A stretch of 64,000 nt of DNA, taken from Polytrichum commune (Eukaryota > Streptophyta > Polytrichopsida > Polytrichales > Polytrichaceae). Each line of letters opens with the position of its first letter. Within the stretch, counting starts at the first letter, position 1. Below, one piece after another: positions 11,385 to 30,600 of this stretch. The stretch spans positions 56,420,001 to 56,484,000 of the forward strand of contig OX485804.1 in NCBI GenBank assembly GCA_950295325.1. The letters run 5' to 3'. Below the pieces are notes generated by a model. The model had not been told where the DNA came from and did no database searches. It was given only the letters and a program-made list of their open reading frames with translations. The position numbers and the translations under genes are program-made.

Positions 11385-14030
11385 GGGAGACATTGCCATT
11401 TAGGAAGATAGCAAGTGCATGGGAGGAGTCATGATGGGATGGTGTTTTCTAGGCATTTATTGTCATGAGTGCCTACATGAATGAGGGTGAAGTGCCAGGT
11501 GGTCGGGTGGAAGAGAAGTGTGTGAGTTAAATCATGTGTAGCTTTGTTATGTCTCGTTTGGTTATCAAGCCGCGTTTGTTTATTTGTACAGTACAACATG
11601 ATAGTAGGTGTAGGCAATTATCTACTTAGTTTGTTGAGGCGACAAAGGTTGCATGGTGGAGATAGGGATGAGTCACAAATGTAACGGCCATAGTGGAATT
11701 GAAGTGCTTGAGTGATTTGTCCATTAGATGTTTAGGGTTTAGGATTCCCAAAAAGGTTGGTGAATGTCAGCTTTGTCAAGACATTTGGCAATATAGGGGG
11801 AACACATTGGTTGCTTGTGAAATGGTATAGCTATATGTTCTTTTTCAATGTATTGTTAGAGGTTGCAAATAGAACATTGTTGGGTTGAGATGGGGACATT
11901 GGTGGGCCAATATGGGGTGTAATGGCCCATTGCACCCGTGCATATCAAATAAAGTCCAAAGTCATCCATATGAAATAATGCCTCAACATGCTGCCTTCAT
12001 AGGACAATTGTCGTTGGAACACTAGGCAGTGGTAAGCAAGGGCAGTAAGGTGACAACCTCACTATTGGTTGCATACTCCAGTATATATTAGGTTGTAGCT
12101 TCAAGACTTCAGTGAAAAGAAATTATTGCATACAAGCATAAGTCTCATTTATCCAACATAATTGTTGCGGAATAACATTTAGGCTGGAAGGTTTTTTTTA
12201 TTTAAAAAAAAGACAAATTGACATCAAAATTAGTTTTTATGACTGGGCTAATTAATCTCACATGATATATTTAAAATAATACAACCATGGCTAGGGCTAG
12301 AGCTCATGCCAAACTGCATGGGCCACGCTTTGCCGAGCCATGACCCCATCACATATTTCAAACTTTCATGGGAGGGGAGTCAAGGCTAGGGCCTACGATC
12401 TAGCACCCCTAGGCAGCTCCAGCAAAAAAAATTCAAAAAAATTCAAACCCCCACTGGAAACAACTACCCATCCTGCCCGGCTTTCTTTTTATTTATTTTT
12501 CCAATTGAAGGCCATGTGTTCACTAATTGGGTGCACTTCACCTTCAAGATCCTAAATTTTGCACTCAATATGGGTTTATGTGCACAATATTGGGTGAAGG
12601 TGAAGTGCACTTAACATGGGTTTATGTGGACAAGCGGCCTTCAAGAATGCGATTTTTGAAGTTGGAGAAGGCGGGCAATGGTTTTTGGAAGGCGGGCAAT
12701 GGCTTACTGTAATTAATTAATTATTGGAATTAATTGCAGTGAGTTAATTGTAATAATTAATTTCTGGAATCAATTCCATCGAGTTAATTATAATGATTAA
12801 TATCTGGAATTTTGTAATATTTTTGACTTTCAAGTTAATTACATGTTTTATTGACGGTTTCACTTTGATAATGAAACCCCAGTCAATTGCTTATTTACTC
12901 AATGGAAGTGAACATATATATTGGATTTTGGCCCTTGAAGGTGAAGTGCACTCAATATGGGATTTGTGAGTAAGTGGCCTTGAAGAATGCAAGGGCAATG
13001 GTTTTTTCGAAATCGGGCGGGCGGGCAACAATTTTCGGTCAGGTCCAAAAAATTCAGATTTTCTGGACGGGCGACTGCCCCAGCCCGACTCTGACACTCC
13101 GAAAAGTTCGTGGGGGGGTATTTAACGTCCCCCGTAGGAGTCCATCTTGACATCGAAAATTCATTTTTAATTTTTGGTATTTTTTTATAGTTAGTAGTAA
13201 GAACTTTTCGTCCTACTCATGGTAACCTCACTAGATGCAACGTAATGCAATTTCGCTAGTGCACACAAGAACAACAACTCCAATCAAGATGGAATCTATT
13301 CCCATTGATATGGCCAGTCGGTGGTCTTAAGCTTACTGTGGGCATGGTATTGTATTACACTTCAATGGCAATTGTAATTGTGCCACCAGCTACAAACTTT
13401 TCATTATTTTTATCCAATGATTGTATGACACGTGGCTTCAAAATGGAATATATTAAGCTAAGGCCCAAACCACACGGGAAGAAACTTGCATGAACGGCAG
13501 TGAGTTGGATGAATAGCATTGGTTCAAATGAGCAAGTGGTTGCCACATGAGAGGAAGTATGGGGAGTGGCAACAATGACTTTTTAGCTTTGGATTTTGCT
13601 TTGGATATTGCTTCGGGATCTACTTGGCAATAAAGTAGAGTGACATGGCACAATAAATGTAGTTCGCAATTACCGGGCACTAGTGCCCGGAATTCCACAG
13701 TATAAGGAGAAAAACAAGAAAAATGAGACTTTTTAAAAGCAAAGTGCCATGTTGGAGGAAGTTGTGAAACTTCCTCTGGCTCTCGTGTGGCATGCACCTT
13801 AGTGTCAGAGTTGCCGCTCCCTCCCAGGTAGTTATGGCTGTGCTTTGCCTTTTTCTGGAGTGACACTTGTAGGCCTCCCATTGGTGCTAGACTGGCTCTC
13901 CCAAGCTCAGAAAATGTCAAGTAGAATTGTGGTAATCCATTAGATGGATGATTACATTGGAGCCCTAGCTTCCCATTTCATGGAAGTCACCACTAGATCA
14001 TAATATACTATTATTATTATTATTATCTCA
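11385..14030. other. Intergenic DNA with local palindromic and tandem repeats
   Basis: No supported gene. 12115-12180 resembles one arm of the inverted repeat at 31704-31917. Around 12528-12615 and 12937-12960 the motif GTGCACTTCACCTTCAAG recurs in both orientations. At 12710-12835 a diverged unit of about 58 bp containing AATTAATT, CTGGAAT and GAGTTAATT is repeated. 13673-13690 is a perfect 18-bp palindrome, CCGGGCACTAGTGCCCGG. A 155-codon minus-strand frame at 13453-13920 has no recognised motif. Confidence 0.5.
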
Positions 14031-14285
14031 TGGGCCCTCACACTTCGTATTTTTGACAAAGTTTTTCAAGTTTTTGACATTTGACATGCAAAAAACTGTA
14101 CAATAATAAATTGCATGTCAATTGACACGCACAATTTAGATTTTGACATGTAGTGTGACTTGTGAAGAAAAAAACCACACGTCAATTGACAATTTAGAAT
14201 TGAAATGACAAGGCATGTGACATTGAGGGTATGTTTTTGAAGAATATGTAGATCTCAATTGAAATTGATTTTCGTTGTCGAAAAC

Positions 14286-15060
14286 GTCACACGGGGCCAT
14301 TCACGGTTAGGGTACTACTTTTGGGACAAAGGACTTAAGGACTTTGTCGCATTGATCTTGGTTTTTATCATGATTTATTATTATTTGATCAATAAATTTT
14401 ACATAAATAAGTAGATAGTTCATAAGTTTTATCAAGAAATATTTTTATTATTATTTAATAATCACCCTAAACCCTAAATCCTAAACACTAGGCCACATCA
14501 ATGGCATTTTTTTGCTATTTAGGTGTGCATTGGTGGTCAATTATTTCATGTTATGTATCTTGGTACCATGGTAAAAGTGTCATGTGTCCATTCATATTTT
14601 ATTTTTTGTCCAATTCTAATACTAGACGTTCCTTTTACGTGTGGCCGTGAGTATATGTATATTTGGACATGTTTGGTGCCACATGTAAAGTTGGGCAATT
14701 GCTATTCAATACATATTTGGTTCTATTGGTACACACTTGAACAATGAGTGTGAGGAAATTTTTTGGGATCGTTTCGATTGATTCTTGTTGTCCTTTTCAT
14801 TCCTTGATCCTAAGGTGAACAATTAAGACAACACTCCTGAATGTCCTTTAAGGAATCAAAAGGATATCTTAGATGACCCTATTCCTTCTAAATTAACTTT
14901 TGTCAGTGTACTCGATATGGAGTATGAAATGTAGGTATGATCCAAAATATGCTTCACAATACAAATCTAAGCATACCAAGCATGTGAAGTTATCCAAAAA
15001 AATCCGTTTTCCGTTAGACGGCCAAAAGTAGTACCCCAACCGTGAATGGCCCCACGTGAC
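14286..15060. mobile_element. MITE-like element, family 'GGGGCCATTCACGG', copy 2
   Basis: Terminal inverted repeats of nearly 40 bp: the left end reads GTCAC then GGGGCCATTCACGGTTAGGG and TACTACTTTTGG, and the right end is the complement ending GTGAC at 15060, with about three mismatches. The interior matches copy 1 at 8196-9014. No coding region is present. A further inverted similarity (GGGCCC near 14033 and 15115, each with TTTGACAAA inside) suggests it sits in, or is, a larger element of about 1.1 kb. Telomere-like ACCCTAAACCCTAAA occurs at 14464-14478. Confidence 0.8.
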
Positions 15061-15377
15061 ACTTTGGATTTGAAGTTGAACGTCAAATGAAATTTGTCAA
15101 ACACACACATTGGGCCCTCGGAGTAGTACACAACCCCATTGGATAAGAAATGGGCTCATCCAAGCAAAAATCATTGAGGAAATTTGTAATTTATTTGTAG
15201 AGCACTGTGGCATGCCAAAGGGGATGTTGTACTGTACACACCAATGTTTGACATGGAAAGAGGCGAACATTCAATGGTATCAATAAACAACATCAATACA
15301 TGGTATCAAAGAACCCACCCATGGGGTATCAAAGTTGTAATAGTAGTAAACTATTGATGTTTGGTGGACATGTTAAG

Positions 15378-15786
15378 CACGGGGAGGTCACTTCATTGTC
15401 AAGTTGACACCACGTGCGGACAAAGTTTGCTATCCCTATATTACATGCCATATATAATTTTAAATTTTATGATATTTTTTCTACATATACATAACCATTG
15501 ATAGTATCTTTTGTATTTTTTTTGAAATTTTTAGTCATTTTTATTTATTTTAGTAATTGTTTTAGTTCAATTATGTGTCATTCTAGTTAGAAACAATATG
15601 TTTTATGAAAAAAACAAATCATCAAATTTAGTTACCACTTTTAACTATGTCATAGGTACTGTGTATATCTACTCATAAAAAAAATTTGATAAAATTTTGA
15701 CCCATTTTGCTGGTGCAACTTACCAAAAGAAGATTTTTTTTGGTCGCATGTGGTGTTCAACTTGACAATGGAGTGACCTCCCCGTG
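15378..15786. mobile_element. MITE with 8-bp target duplication, family 'CACGGGKAGGTCACT', member 2
   Basis: The ends are CACGGGGAGGTCACTTCATT at 15378 and the complement finishing at 15786. The inverted similarity continues through TGTCAAGTTGA and the CCAC(G/A)TGCG block. The flanking 8-mers ATGTTAAG (15370-15377) and ATGTCAAG (15787-15794) differ at one base. It is shorter than member 1 at 409 bp and shares mainly the ends, as expected for a MITE family. Confidence 0.9.
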
Positions 15787-16181
15787 ATGTCAAGGTGAGG
15801 AGATATGCGCACATACCCAAGTTATTATTTGGGTCATTGTTGCACCTCGAATCTTAGACTTTCCATCGAAAGTGGACGGTGGTTAACTAATCCTGTCTTT
15901 AGAGATGATAGATTGTGCCACTTTCTCTCTTGTAACATGATTGAAATGAGGCACATTTTCTGTTGGTGTGTCCTTTACATAACCCCCATCAACAAATTTA
16001 AAGTGTCCATCACTATTTGAGGAGCCTCGAGTCTTTCTTTCAGTTGGACCATTAAGTTGATATAAAATTAAATCTCATGTCTTTTATCGAATTTTTGCAT
16101 GATGAACATACCAGATTTTTCGTCTGTAACAGTAATTAGGACATTCATAAAATGTGCCTTAATACCTGACTGGGGAAAACA

Positions 16182-17750
16182 TTATGAAAACTGAGAGACT
16201 TTAGTTTTGATTTCAATTATATCCAACGGGTAAATCCAATATGGATTATCCTTATGTCTGGTTTGTATAGGATTGAGGAATAAATCTACCTCCCCTACAT
16301 TAAGCCAATATAAATCATCAATATACCGAAACACATATTTGAATTTGGACATAATTTCAATTTTTCCAAGTCTAGGTAACCTTTGTATGAACTTTATCTC
16401 GTATGATACGAGATATAAGTTACACCAAAGTGACGAGTATGAAAATCCCATGGGTATTTCAAGTATTTGTTTCCATACTCGGTCACCTAACCGTACATAA
16501 CAATTCATAATTAACCATTTATGAATTTGCAAAACCCTTGTGACTGGTAATAGAAACCATTCACCATATTTAGAGTATGTAGATGCCCATATTGCTTTAG
16601 TTGTAACCCCTTTGTTATTAATTCTAATCCAAAGAAGTTGTTTAGATCTAGGATGCTTGTGTCTCATGTTTGTCAGACCAATGTTAGCGATGAATTCCAT
16701 TGCATCATATAGTGTATCGTTACCCGATATGAGAATGGATTCAAAACATCTAGTAATATCATCAACATATATGTTGTTGAATTTTTCAGGGATATTTAGG
16801 GTGGAGTCAATTATTGAATCAATTATTGAATCAATTATCCAATAAATTGACGTGTCAATCCCAAGAAAATTCTTGTATCCATTGACTGTTGTGGTTGCCC
16901 ATTCCTTAACTTCCTCAAGTAATGTCATAATTGATAAGGTAAGAAGTGTAGCCACATTTACATATATTCATCCGAAGGCGTTGGAAATCTATCGGTATTT
17001 TTTCTTGTAGAATTTGTAAATCCCCATTATATAAGGTAGTTCTACCTCATGTATGGGTAATTCAGGTACAAGCAAATTTAATTCAAGCTTAACTTTGTTT
17101 GTGATAACTTCAATGGAGTCCAACATATTATTATGTCGGCAAGGTTCAAAATCTAGACTATTAAGCCTGAATAATGTTTGATTTCTTATGTGATGTATAC
17201 ATATGAAACATGCATTACTAACTGCTTTATCCAATCCAGATATGAACACATTTTTCAATAGCCAAGTCAGTTCATTATCCACTGGCTTGTCAGATAAAAT
17301 ATATGGTTTGGAATACCTGAATCCAAATCGGTTTTCCTTTATAGCCGATAGTAATTTGTCTCTTGACATCATACGAACCATTTTAGATGTTTTGTCCACG
17401 TCAAGGCATCCCTCCGCTTTCAAAAGTTGACACACCTGTAGAAATGTATCCACAACCACTTGGATGGCCTCATGTATATTAGTATTTCTCAATGATATAT
17501 GGTTTAGTCCCAAAGTAATTGCCTCCCTTAATCTATGATGATGAATTATTTTTGTATCCATGGTGCGTATATGCGCCTTTGGATCTTTTTGACTATCATC
17601 AATGGTGTTACAATCCAAAAATTGTTTCAATCTTTTGGAACTGTTACAAATACAATCATATGAGCCATTCATGAGCGAGTTCATACAAAAATCTTTGAAC
17701 ACCAAAGCCGGTTTATAGCAAAATTGGAGACATTAGGTAAAAACTCCATG
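16182..17750 (-). pseudogene. Reverse transcriptase with FRYIDDL motif, broken by nonsense codons
   Basis: Frames 17705-16989 and 16955-16182 share one phase and are interrupted by only two stops (TAG at 16989-16991 and TGA about 21 nt on), giving about 510 codons. Motif A is YVDDITRCFE (about 16735-16766), motif B IPMGFSYSSLWCNLYL (about 16410-16457), and motif C FRYIDDL at 16311-16331 with both catalytic aspartates kept. NPYWIYPLDIIEIK follows. The about 250-codon N-terminal part holds a helical LREAITLGLNHI region and no known nuclease. The palm and the F/Y-R-Y-I-D-D-L motif recall Penelope-like or telomerase-related reverse transcriptases more than copia, gypsy or L1. That placement is inference. 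A 12-bp unit (TCAATTATTGAA) repeated three times at 16807-16842 inserts extra IIDS residues. Confidence 0.8.
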
Positions 17751-18040
17751 CAAACATAATGTTAAGTAGTAATGGTATAAGATGTGGAACCGAAAAATGG
17801 TTGAACACTTCTGAAAACAATGTTTTCATATTCACCTATTCAAGTATTTTGCTACAGTAGTTTACGTGTACTATTTCAGTTGTATCTGTATTCTTGTCAC
17901 GTGAAATGTAACTGCATCCAAGAGCATTGCGGCGTAACGTTCGACTAGTATCTGTAAGTTCAAAAAAATGTGTGGTAGTGGCTGTTAGGATTAACCTAAA
18001 AACTATTTTAGAACTTACTTAAGTGAGCTGGTCTAGTCCA

Positions 18041-19720
18041 CTAAACATCATCCCACAATAGCACTTTACCCTTAAGTGGGGAATGGCCACATGTAGCCAT
18101 TGCATGCCCTGCGTTCGCCGAATTAGCACTGTTGGGTGGAGTACCAGCGAAGCTCTTCCTTGTTTGGTATTCCCGGCCACTGCCGCGTCCTCGGAAACTT
18201 CAACCTCTGGGTGTAAATCCTCGTCCACTAGGCGATATGCCTCGCCCACATTGTTGCGAAGGTGGTGTATTCAGATTTAGTCGTTGTTTCTTGAACGGCG
18301 ATGGTGCTAGGCTTGGAGATCCTGGGTGCATCATAGAGAACTTTGGTCCTTTCAGAAGTCTCTCAATCTTAATGGCTAGTGGAGCATCATTAAGATCTGG
18401 TAGTAACTTCTGTATAGGGTTCTCAACCAGTTGTGTTGCAGCTGTTACCATATGCTCTCTTTCTATGTGGAACACAATTGCAGCCTTCGCTGCAATTTTT
18501 GCAGCACTGCTAAGCCATAGCATGAATGCTGCAAATATGGTGTTGTTGGTGGGTTGATTTGGAAAGACCATGTCCAGTTTGTTGATCATTGTCCATATGG
18601 TGTGATCAAACCATATGATAGATCATTTGCACCCATTCACAGCCCTTGGGTTACATAAGCATCTCATGTATGGGCGTTGGACATTCCAGAGTTAAGCTAT
18701 GTGAGACTATTTTCTGTTGTAACATGTTTAGTATGTAGCTTCACCTCAGTTGTAGTGCACTTAGAATGCTCAAACATGTTGAGAGGGAATGCGGATAGTA
18801 GTTCCACTCAAGCTCTCAATACCCCTACATTATTGAGTGCTTGTTTTTTACATTGTTCTATTTCCAGATCTGATATTCCCGCCCATGTCTTCCACATGAG
18901 TATAGATATATGTGCCAGGAGGTTAGTGTTACCAACTGCCCACATCCTGTGTTGGTGGTCCGCAACAAGAAGTTCCACGCATCGTGGTGGTTTAACATGT
19001 ACCAAGGGTCCCTTCGTGTTAACCATCAGCTGCTTCTCCTTCTCAATTTGTGAGGATTGGATATCCTCAGTGAAGTCCTCGAGGGCGGTCATTTCCACTG
19101 CCGAGATCTTGAGTTTCGACACTAGAGGGTGAATTGTGCTACTAGTACCGAATGTGTCACCGGCTGTTACTGTAACAGGTAGTGCCGCATGGGTTTCTAG
19201 TGCATCATTATTGGCCATTTTCAGTGCTTCCTCAATCATGGAACAAATGCCAATTGATTTTGTGGCTTCCTGTTCGTCCTGCATAAGTCATTTAATCTGG
19301 CGTGTGCAGACTTAATGTTGGCCATGGTTCTACTGGGGTCATTTGTGGCCGTAACAAATAGTGAGGTCCACAATGTGAGGTCAAGTGAATCAAGTAACAG
19401 GGGCAGATGTGCACCTTCCTCTTCGCAATTCGCCAATGCGGCATTGTCACATTCCTGGATAAATTTGTGTAGATCGGGTAGATCAATAGTTGATAGAGTT
19501 GTCTGAACTGCAGGAATGGGTGCAGGTAGTGGCGGGCCGTACCCCATAGCTACTAGTTCCCCATTCCATGCTGGTCCCTTGTTACTGTTCTGCAATGTTA
19601 ATCAAACACAAAAATTGTACCACAATCTCATAATAGTATGAAGGATCAGGTAGTGGTTTCCACGCCAGTAAATGATAATCCATATATACCTGACTTTTCA
19701 AAACTTTTTGCAAAGCTTGA
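18041..19720 (-). pseudogene. Upstream ORF of the retroelement, RGG-rich tail, frameshifted
   Basis: Three minus-strand frames in different phases (19595-19236, 19284-18808, 18589-18041) read as successive pieces of one protein. The first includes DLPDLHKFIQECDNAALAN, the second an acidic/helical region, and the third ends GRGISPSGRGFTPRG, a TGA near 18200, then SFRGRGSGRE. RGG-type tails bind nucleic acid in many retroelement ORF1 and host proteins. A candidate 100-nt intron with good GT-AG borders lies at 19590-19689 and would join a short upstream helical exon (EEVQALQKVLKSQ). I do not recognise a named domain. Confidence 0.5.
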
Positions 19721-20640
19721 ACTTCTTCTTTTCAGAGGCCAAATCCTTCAAAATCTTCCTTATTGCCATACAAGGGTGGGTGGGTGGGAACTTTGACATA
19801 ACTCTTTCTACCACTAATGCATTTCCTTACTGATTTACACAATATCATTTTTGCCTGATGAAGTTGTTTGTCCTCAAGTCTAATACAATATGTTGTATAG
19901 TATAGACTTGTTGTACCACAACTTTTTTTGCTTTGCAAGAGTATATGCCATACTTAGATATGCATAAAATGTCATAATCCCAATACACCATCGTATTGTA
20001 AGTGTGAAGGGCTTGCCTCACCTGTGCCCATGCAACCAACCAACAAACATTTGAGGATTAGTTACGTACACGAGGTAAATAACAACAGGACCCAGTTGTT
20101 ATCCATGTCACACACCTTTATGTTTCATCAAATGCATAGCAATTTTTCAAAATGTAACACTCATTGCAAAATGACAAATGGGTGTTCAAACCTGTTCCTT
20201 AGCCATGATTGAGTCACCCCAAGTAGAATACTCCTCTTGGTGATTAGCCCAAGTTTCCTTCACCTTCCTCACGTATCTACCCCTTTGGTGAGTACTCCAA
20301 GAGTTACCTCACCTTGCGTTTGTATGAATGGTAGAAGAGAGGCTCATTTTAGGGTTAAGGGTTTATATTGGAGTTCTTACCTTCGGTAAGTTCTTCTAAA
20401 CCCTATTTTAACCATGAGTTAAAGATGTGATTTACATCAGTAACTGTGGTGACATTACCCTATTCCTCCATAACCTTATTACCTTTTTAGTATGGTAAGC
20501 ATGATCACTTTCCATACATGTATATTAAGGATATCATGTGCTTATAGTCGTCTTTTTGTAAAGATGACTTTTGCTAAGTGAATATTTTGAAGGTTCATAT
20601 TTATAAAACTTAAAATCATGGTATTGAACAATAACAAGAA
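19721..20640. other. Intergenic DNA without a supported gene
   Basis: Short interrupted frames only. A GGGTGGGTGGG tract occurs near 19777. No RNA genes or repeat ends recognised. Confidence 0.5.
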
Positions 20641-20660
20641 AGGGAGAGAGAGAGAGAGAG

Positions 20661-20797
20661 TCCACATTAAATAAAGTGGACCAAAAATAACAAGAACAAG
20701 TAACGTCCAAGTGTGAACGCAAAGTGGTTAGGAAATTTGCTCTTGAAACGAAGAAGTTGATGCATAGTCTCTGTCCTACAAACAGAGCCAATAAAAT
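20661..20797 (+). repeat. SINE-like dispersed repeat, copy B
   Basis: Second copy of the repeat at 2604-2741, same strand, preceded by a (GA)n run at 20645-20660. It carries the same box-A-like AAAGTGGTTAGG and ends GAGCCAATAAAA. The matching minus-strand frames in the two copies arise from this shared sequence and are not a gene family. Confidence 0.55.
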
Positions 20798-21786
20798 TCA
20801 TTTAATGGAGTTTTTGGAGTTGACTATATTTACCATATGAAATGTTTAGTGATGAACGTATGAGCATTCGTTTCCATGAAAACAGGTTAGTGGTAAACAG
20901 AAAATAAAAATAGCTATAACAACACATCATGGCCATTGGCCACTTACCATATGTTGCACTCGTTGACAACATTTATGGACATATCCACTTTGAATCCAAT
21001 GCCACATTATGGCCTCGGTCAGAACTCGTGGGATGTGAGAAAATAACTGAAGAGTATGCATGGGGGTCCAACGTGCCAACTTGGAGGCACACCACTAAAG
21101 TAAGCTCCGGCCGAGCCTCTTCGCGACCTCATCCAGTTTTTGTTACTGGATGATTTTACTTTGCCTCGAAGCCCCAGCCCACAACCCCTGGATCTTACAT
21201 ATTGTTTCAAAACCCGTCATCCTAACACCTGTGAGGAGAATTGGTTTATTTCAAATAGAGGTGGTGAGCACAGTATGTTTCACTTTAATGATTTACAAGA
21301 AACATATGAGTCCAATTTAAGTATAACTAAAGAAACTATAGTTTGAAATTAAGTGATTGGCAAAGAACAAATTGGTAAGGGGGAAAGAGCTCTGATAGTA
21401 AGAAGAGAATAGTAAGTCATCATGTCAAGTAACAAACCACAACACCACAACTAGAAATATGTCAAGTAACAAACCATTAGAACTCCAAAGCCCACCACAA
21501 CTTGCAAACCACTGAACAAATGAAACTTAGAAGATCCCAAAATTGACGTCTCAAAGATGCAGTTCCTCATTTACTCAAATAAATAAGCCAGGTAAGGTCA
21601 ATAACCAGAATTGGTGGTGTCTCATGTTTTGGTGGTGTCTCATGTATCATTACAGGATTGCTCCAAAAAATATCTTTGCCTCGTAGGCAGTCCCAGAAAT
21701 AGGTCAGAGGATTGATGCACATTAGTTAAGGAGGCTAGAAAGTCCTCTTAGACAACTCATTTAGAACCTGTATTTAGTGATTATTT
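20798..21786. other. Intergenic DNA, 3' flank of the ArgRS gene
   Basis: A GC-richer patch at 21000-21190 has frames on both strands but no recognisable protein. The part next to 21786 should contain the 3' untranslated region of the minus-strand ArgRS gene. Confidence 0.5.
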
Positions 21787-29800
<8,014 letters not shown>

Positions 29801-30600
29801 TCCTCTTCTACTCCTGCCTAGCCTTTGATCTTCTTCCCCCGCGGTCCCATTCCCCCATGCCCCTGTTCTTGCCCTAACTTACCCCAACCCACGCACGCAC
29901 GCACGCGCCCTCACGCAGGCCCGGCCGGCCTGGGCTGGGCTGGGCTTTGGTGCTTTGGTGCTTTGGTGCTTTGTTGATGGGTTTCAAGGAAGGCCGTGGC
30001 CGGCACTCCACTGACTCCCTCTCGCCCCGCCGCTCCACCGCGCCTCGGTAAACTAATTGAGGAAGGAGAGTGTGCCTTGGGAGCACCAATGTGCAATATA
30101 GGTAGAGTGGGGGACCACCTATTCCCTGATCAAGACGCCATCGGGAATCTATGCTCGTCGGGTGCCATAATTTTGATCACGTTGGGGTTGATTTCGGTCA
30201 TTTTTTTCACGGTTTCTGAAGGTTTGGTTTTCATGCAGGTTGTTTCGTTCACGAGAATTTAATAGTGGAAAATAATCCTAAGTCTCCAACTTTAGGTACA
30301 GTATCATCAGGGTATCGATAGTGCCGTGACACTTGTCCCTAATTCTGGGTGCTAAAGTGAGGAGGAATTCGTCTCAAAATGAGCGGTTATGGCAAACTCT
30401 AGACATTGGTAATGTGTTCGTGTCAACTTTTGGCTTCAAAAATTCACAGTCGTTTCAATTTAAGGAAGAAGATTAACGAAAAAAATTACAGTCCTCCTTG
30501 TTTCTATCTTCCTACATGGGAAAAAATTGCACCGCCTTCTACTTCTCCAAATTTGGCATAGAGTCTCTTGAGTGATCAGTTATGGGTGCCTCTACTCTAA
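29801..30600. promoter_or_regulatory. GC-rich upstream region of the ArgRS gene
   Basis: Sequence upstream of the ArgRS start is the most GC-rich in this part of the window up to about 30120, and is the likely promoter and 5' untranslated region. It contains short tandem tracts: (CACG)n near 29893, TGGGC repeated near 29930, and an 8-bp CTTTGGTG repeat near 29945-29970. I could not identify a TATA box. A plus-strand frame starting ATGGGTTTCAAGGAAGG at about 29977 might be a divergent first exon, but no second exon was found. Confidence 0.4.

Larger units (their letters stand above)
16182..19720 (-). mobile_element. Decayed two-ORF retroelement with unusual reverse transcriptase
   Basis: A minus-strand block contains an upstream reading region (19720-18041) ending in an RGG/GRG-rich tail and a downstream reverse transcriptase region (17750-16182). 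The order resembles non-LTR or Penelope-like elements with an ORF1 and a polymerase. No terminal repeats, endonuclease or RNase H could be identified, so the true ends and class are open. All frames carry stops or shifts, so it is not intact. Confidence 0.65.

Noticed and set aside
13453-13920. 155-codon minus-strand open frame
   Set aside because: It has no recognisable domain, splice context or neighbouring exon. The length alone is not convincing, although I cannot exclude a lineage-specific gene.
14464-14487. Telomere-like CCCTAAA copies as a possible interstitial telomere
   Set aside because: Only two to three imperfect copies inside a MITE. Similar short runs are common in plant DNA.
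15296-15335. TGGTATCAAAG motifs resembling a methionyl-tRNA primer binding site
   Set aside because: No LTR end precedes them and no gag or pol follows. The motif is short and repeated locally by chance or slippage.
29977-30262. Possible divergent gene start upstream of ArgRS (ATGGGTTTCAAGG)
   Set aside because: A plausible first exon with a GTAAAC donor exists, but no convincing second exon or homology could be found.
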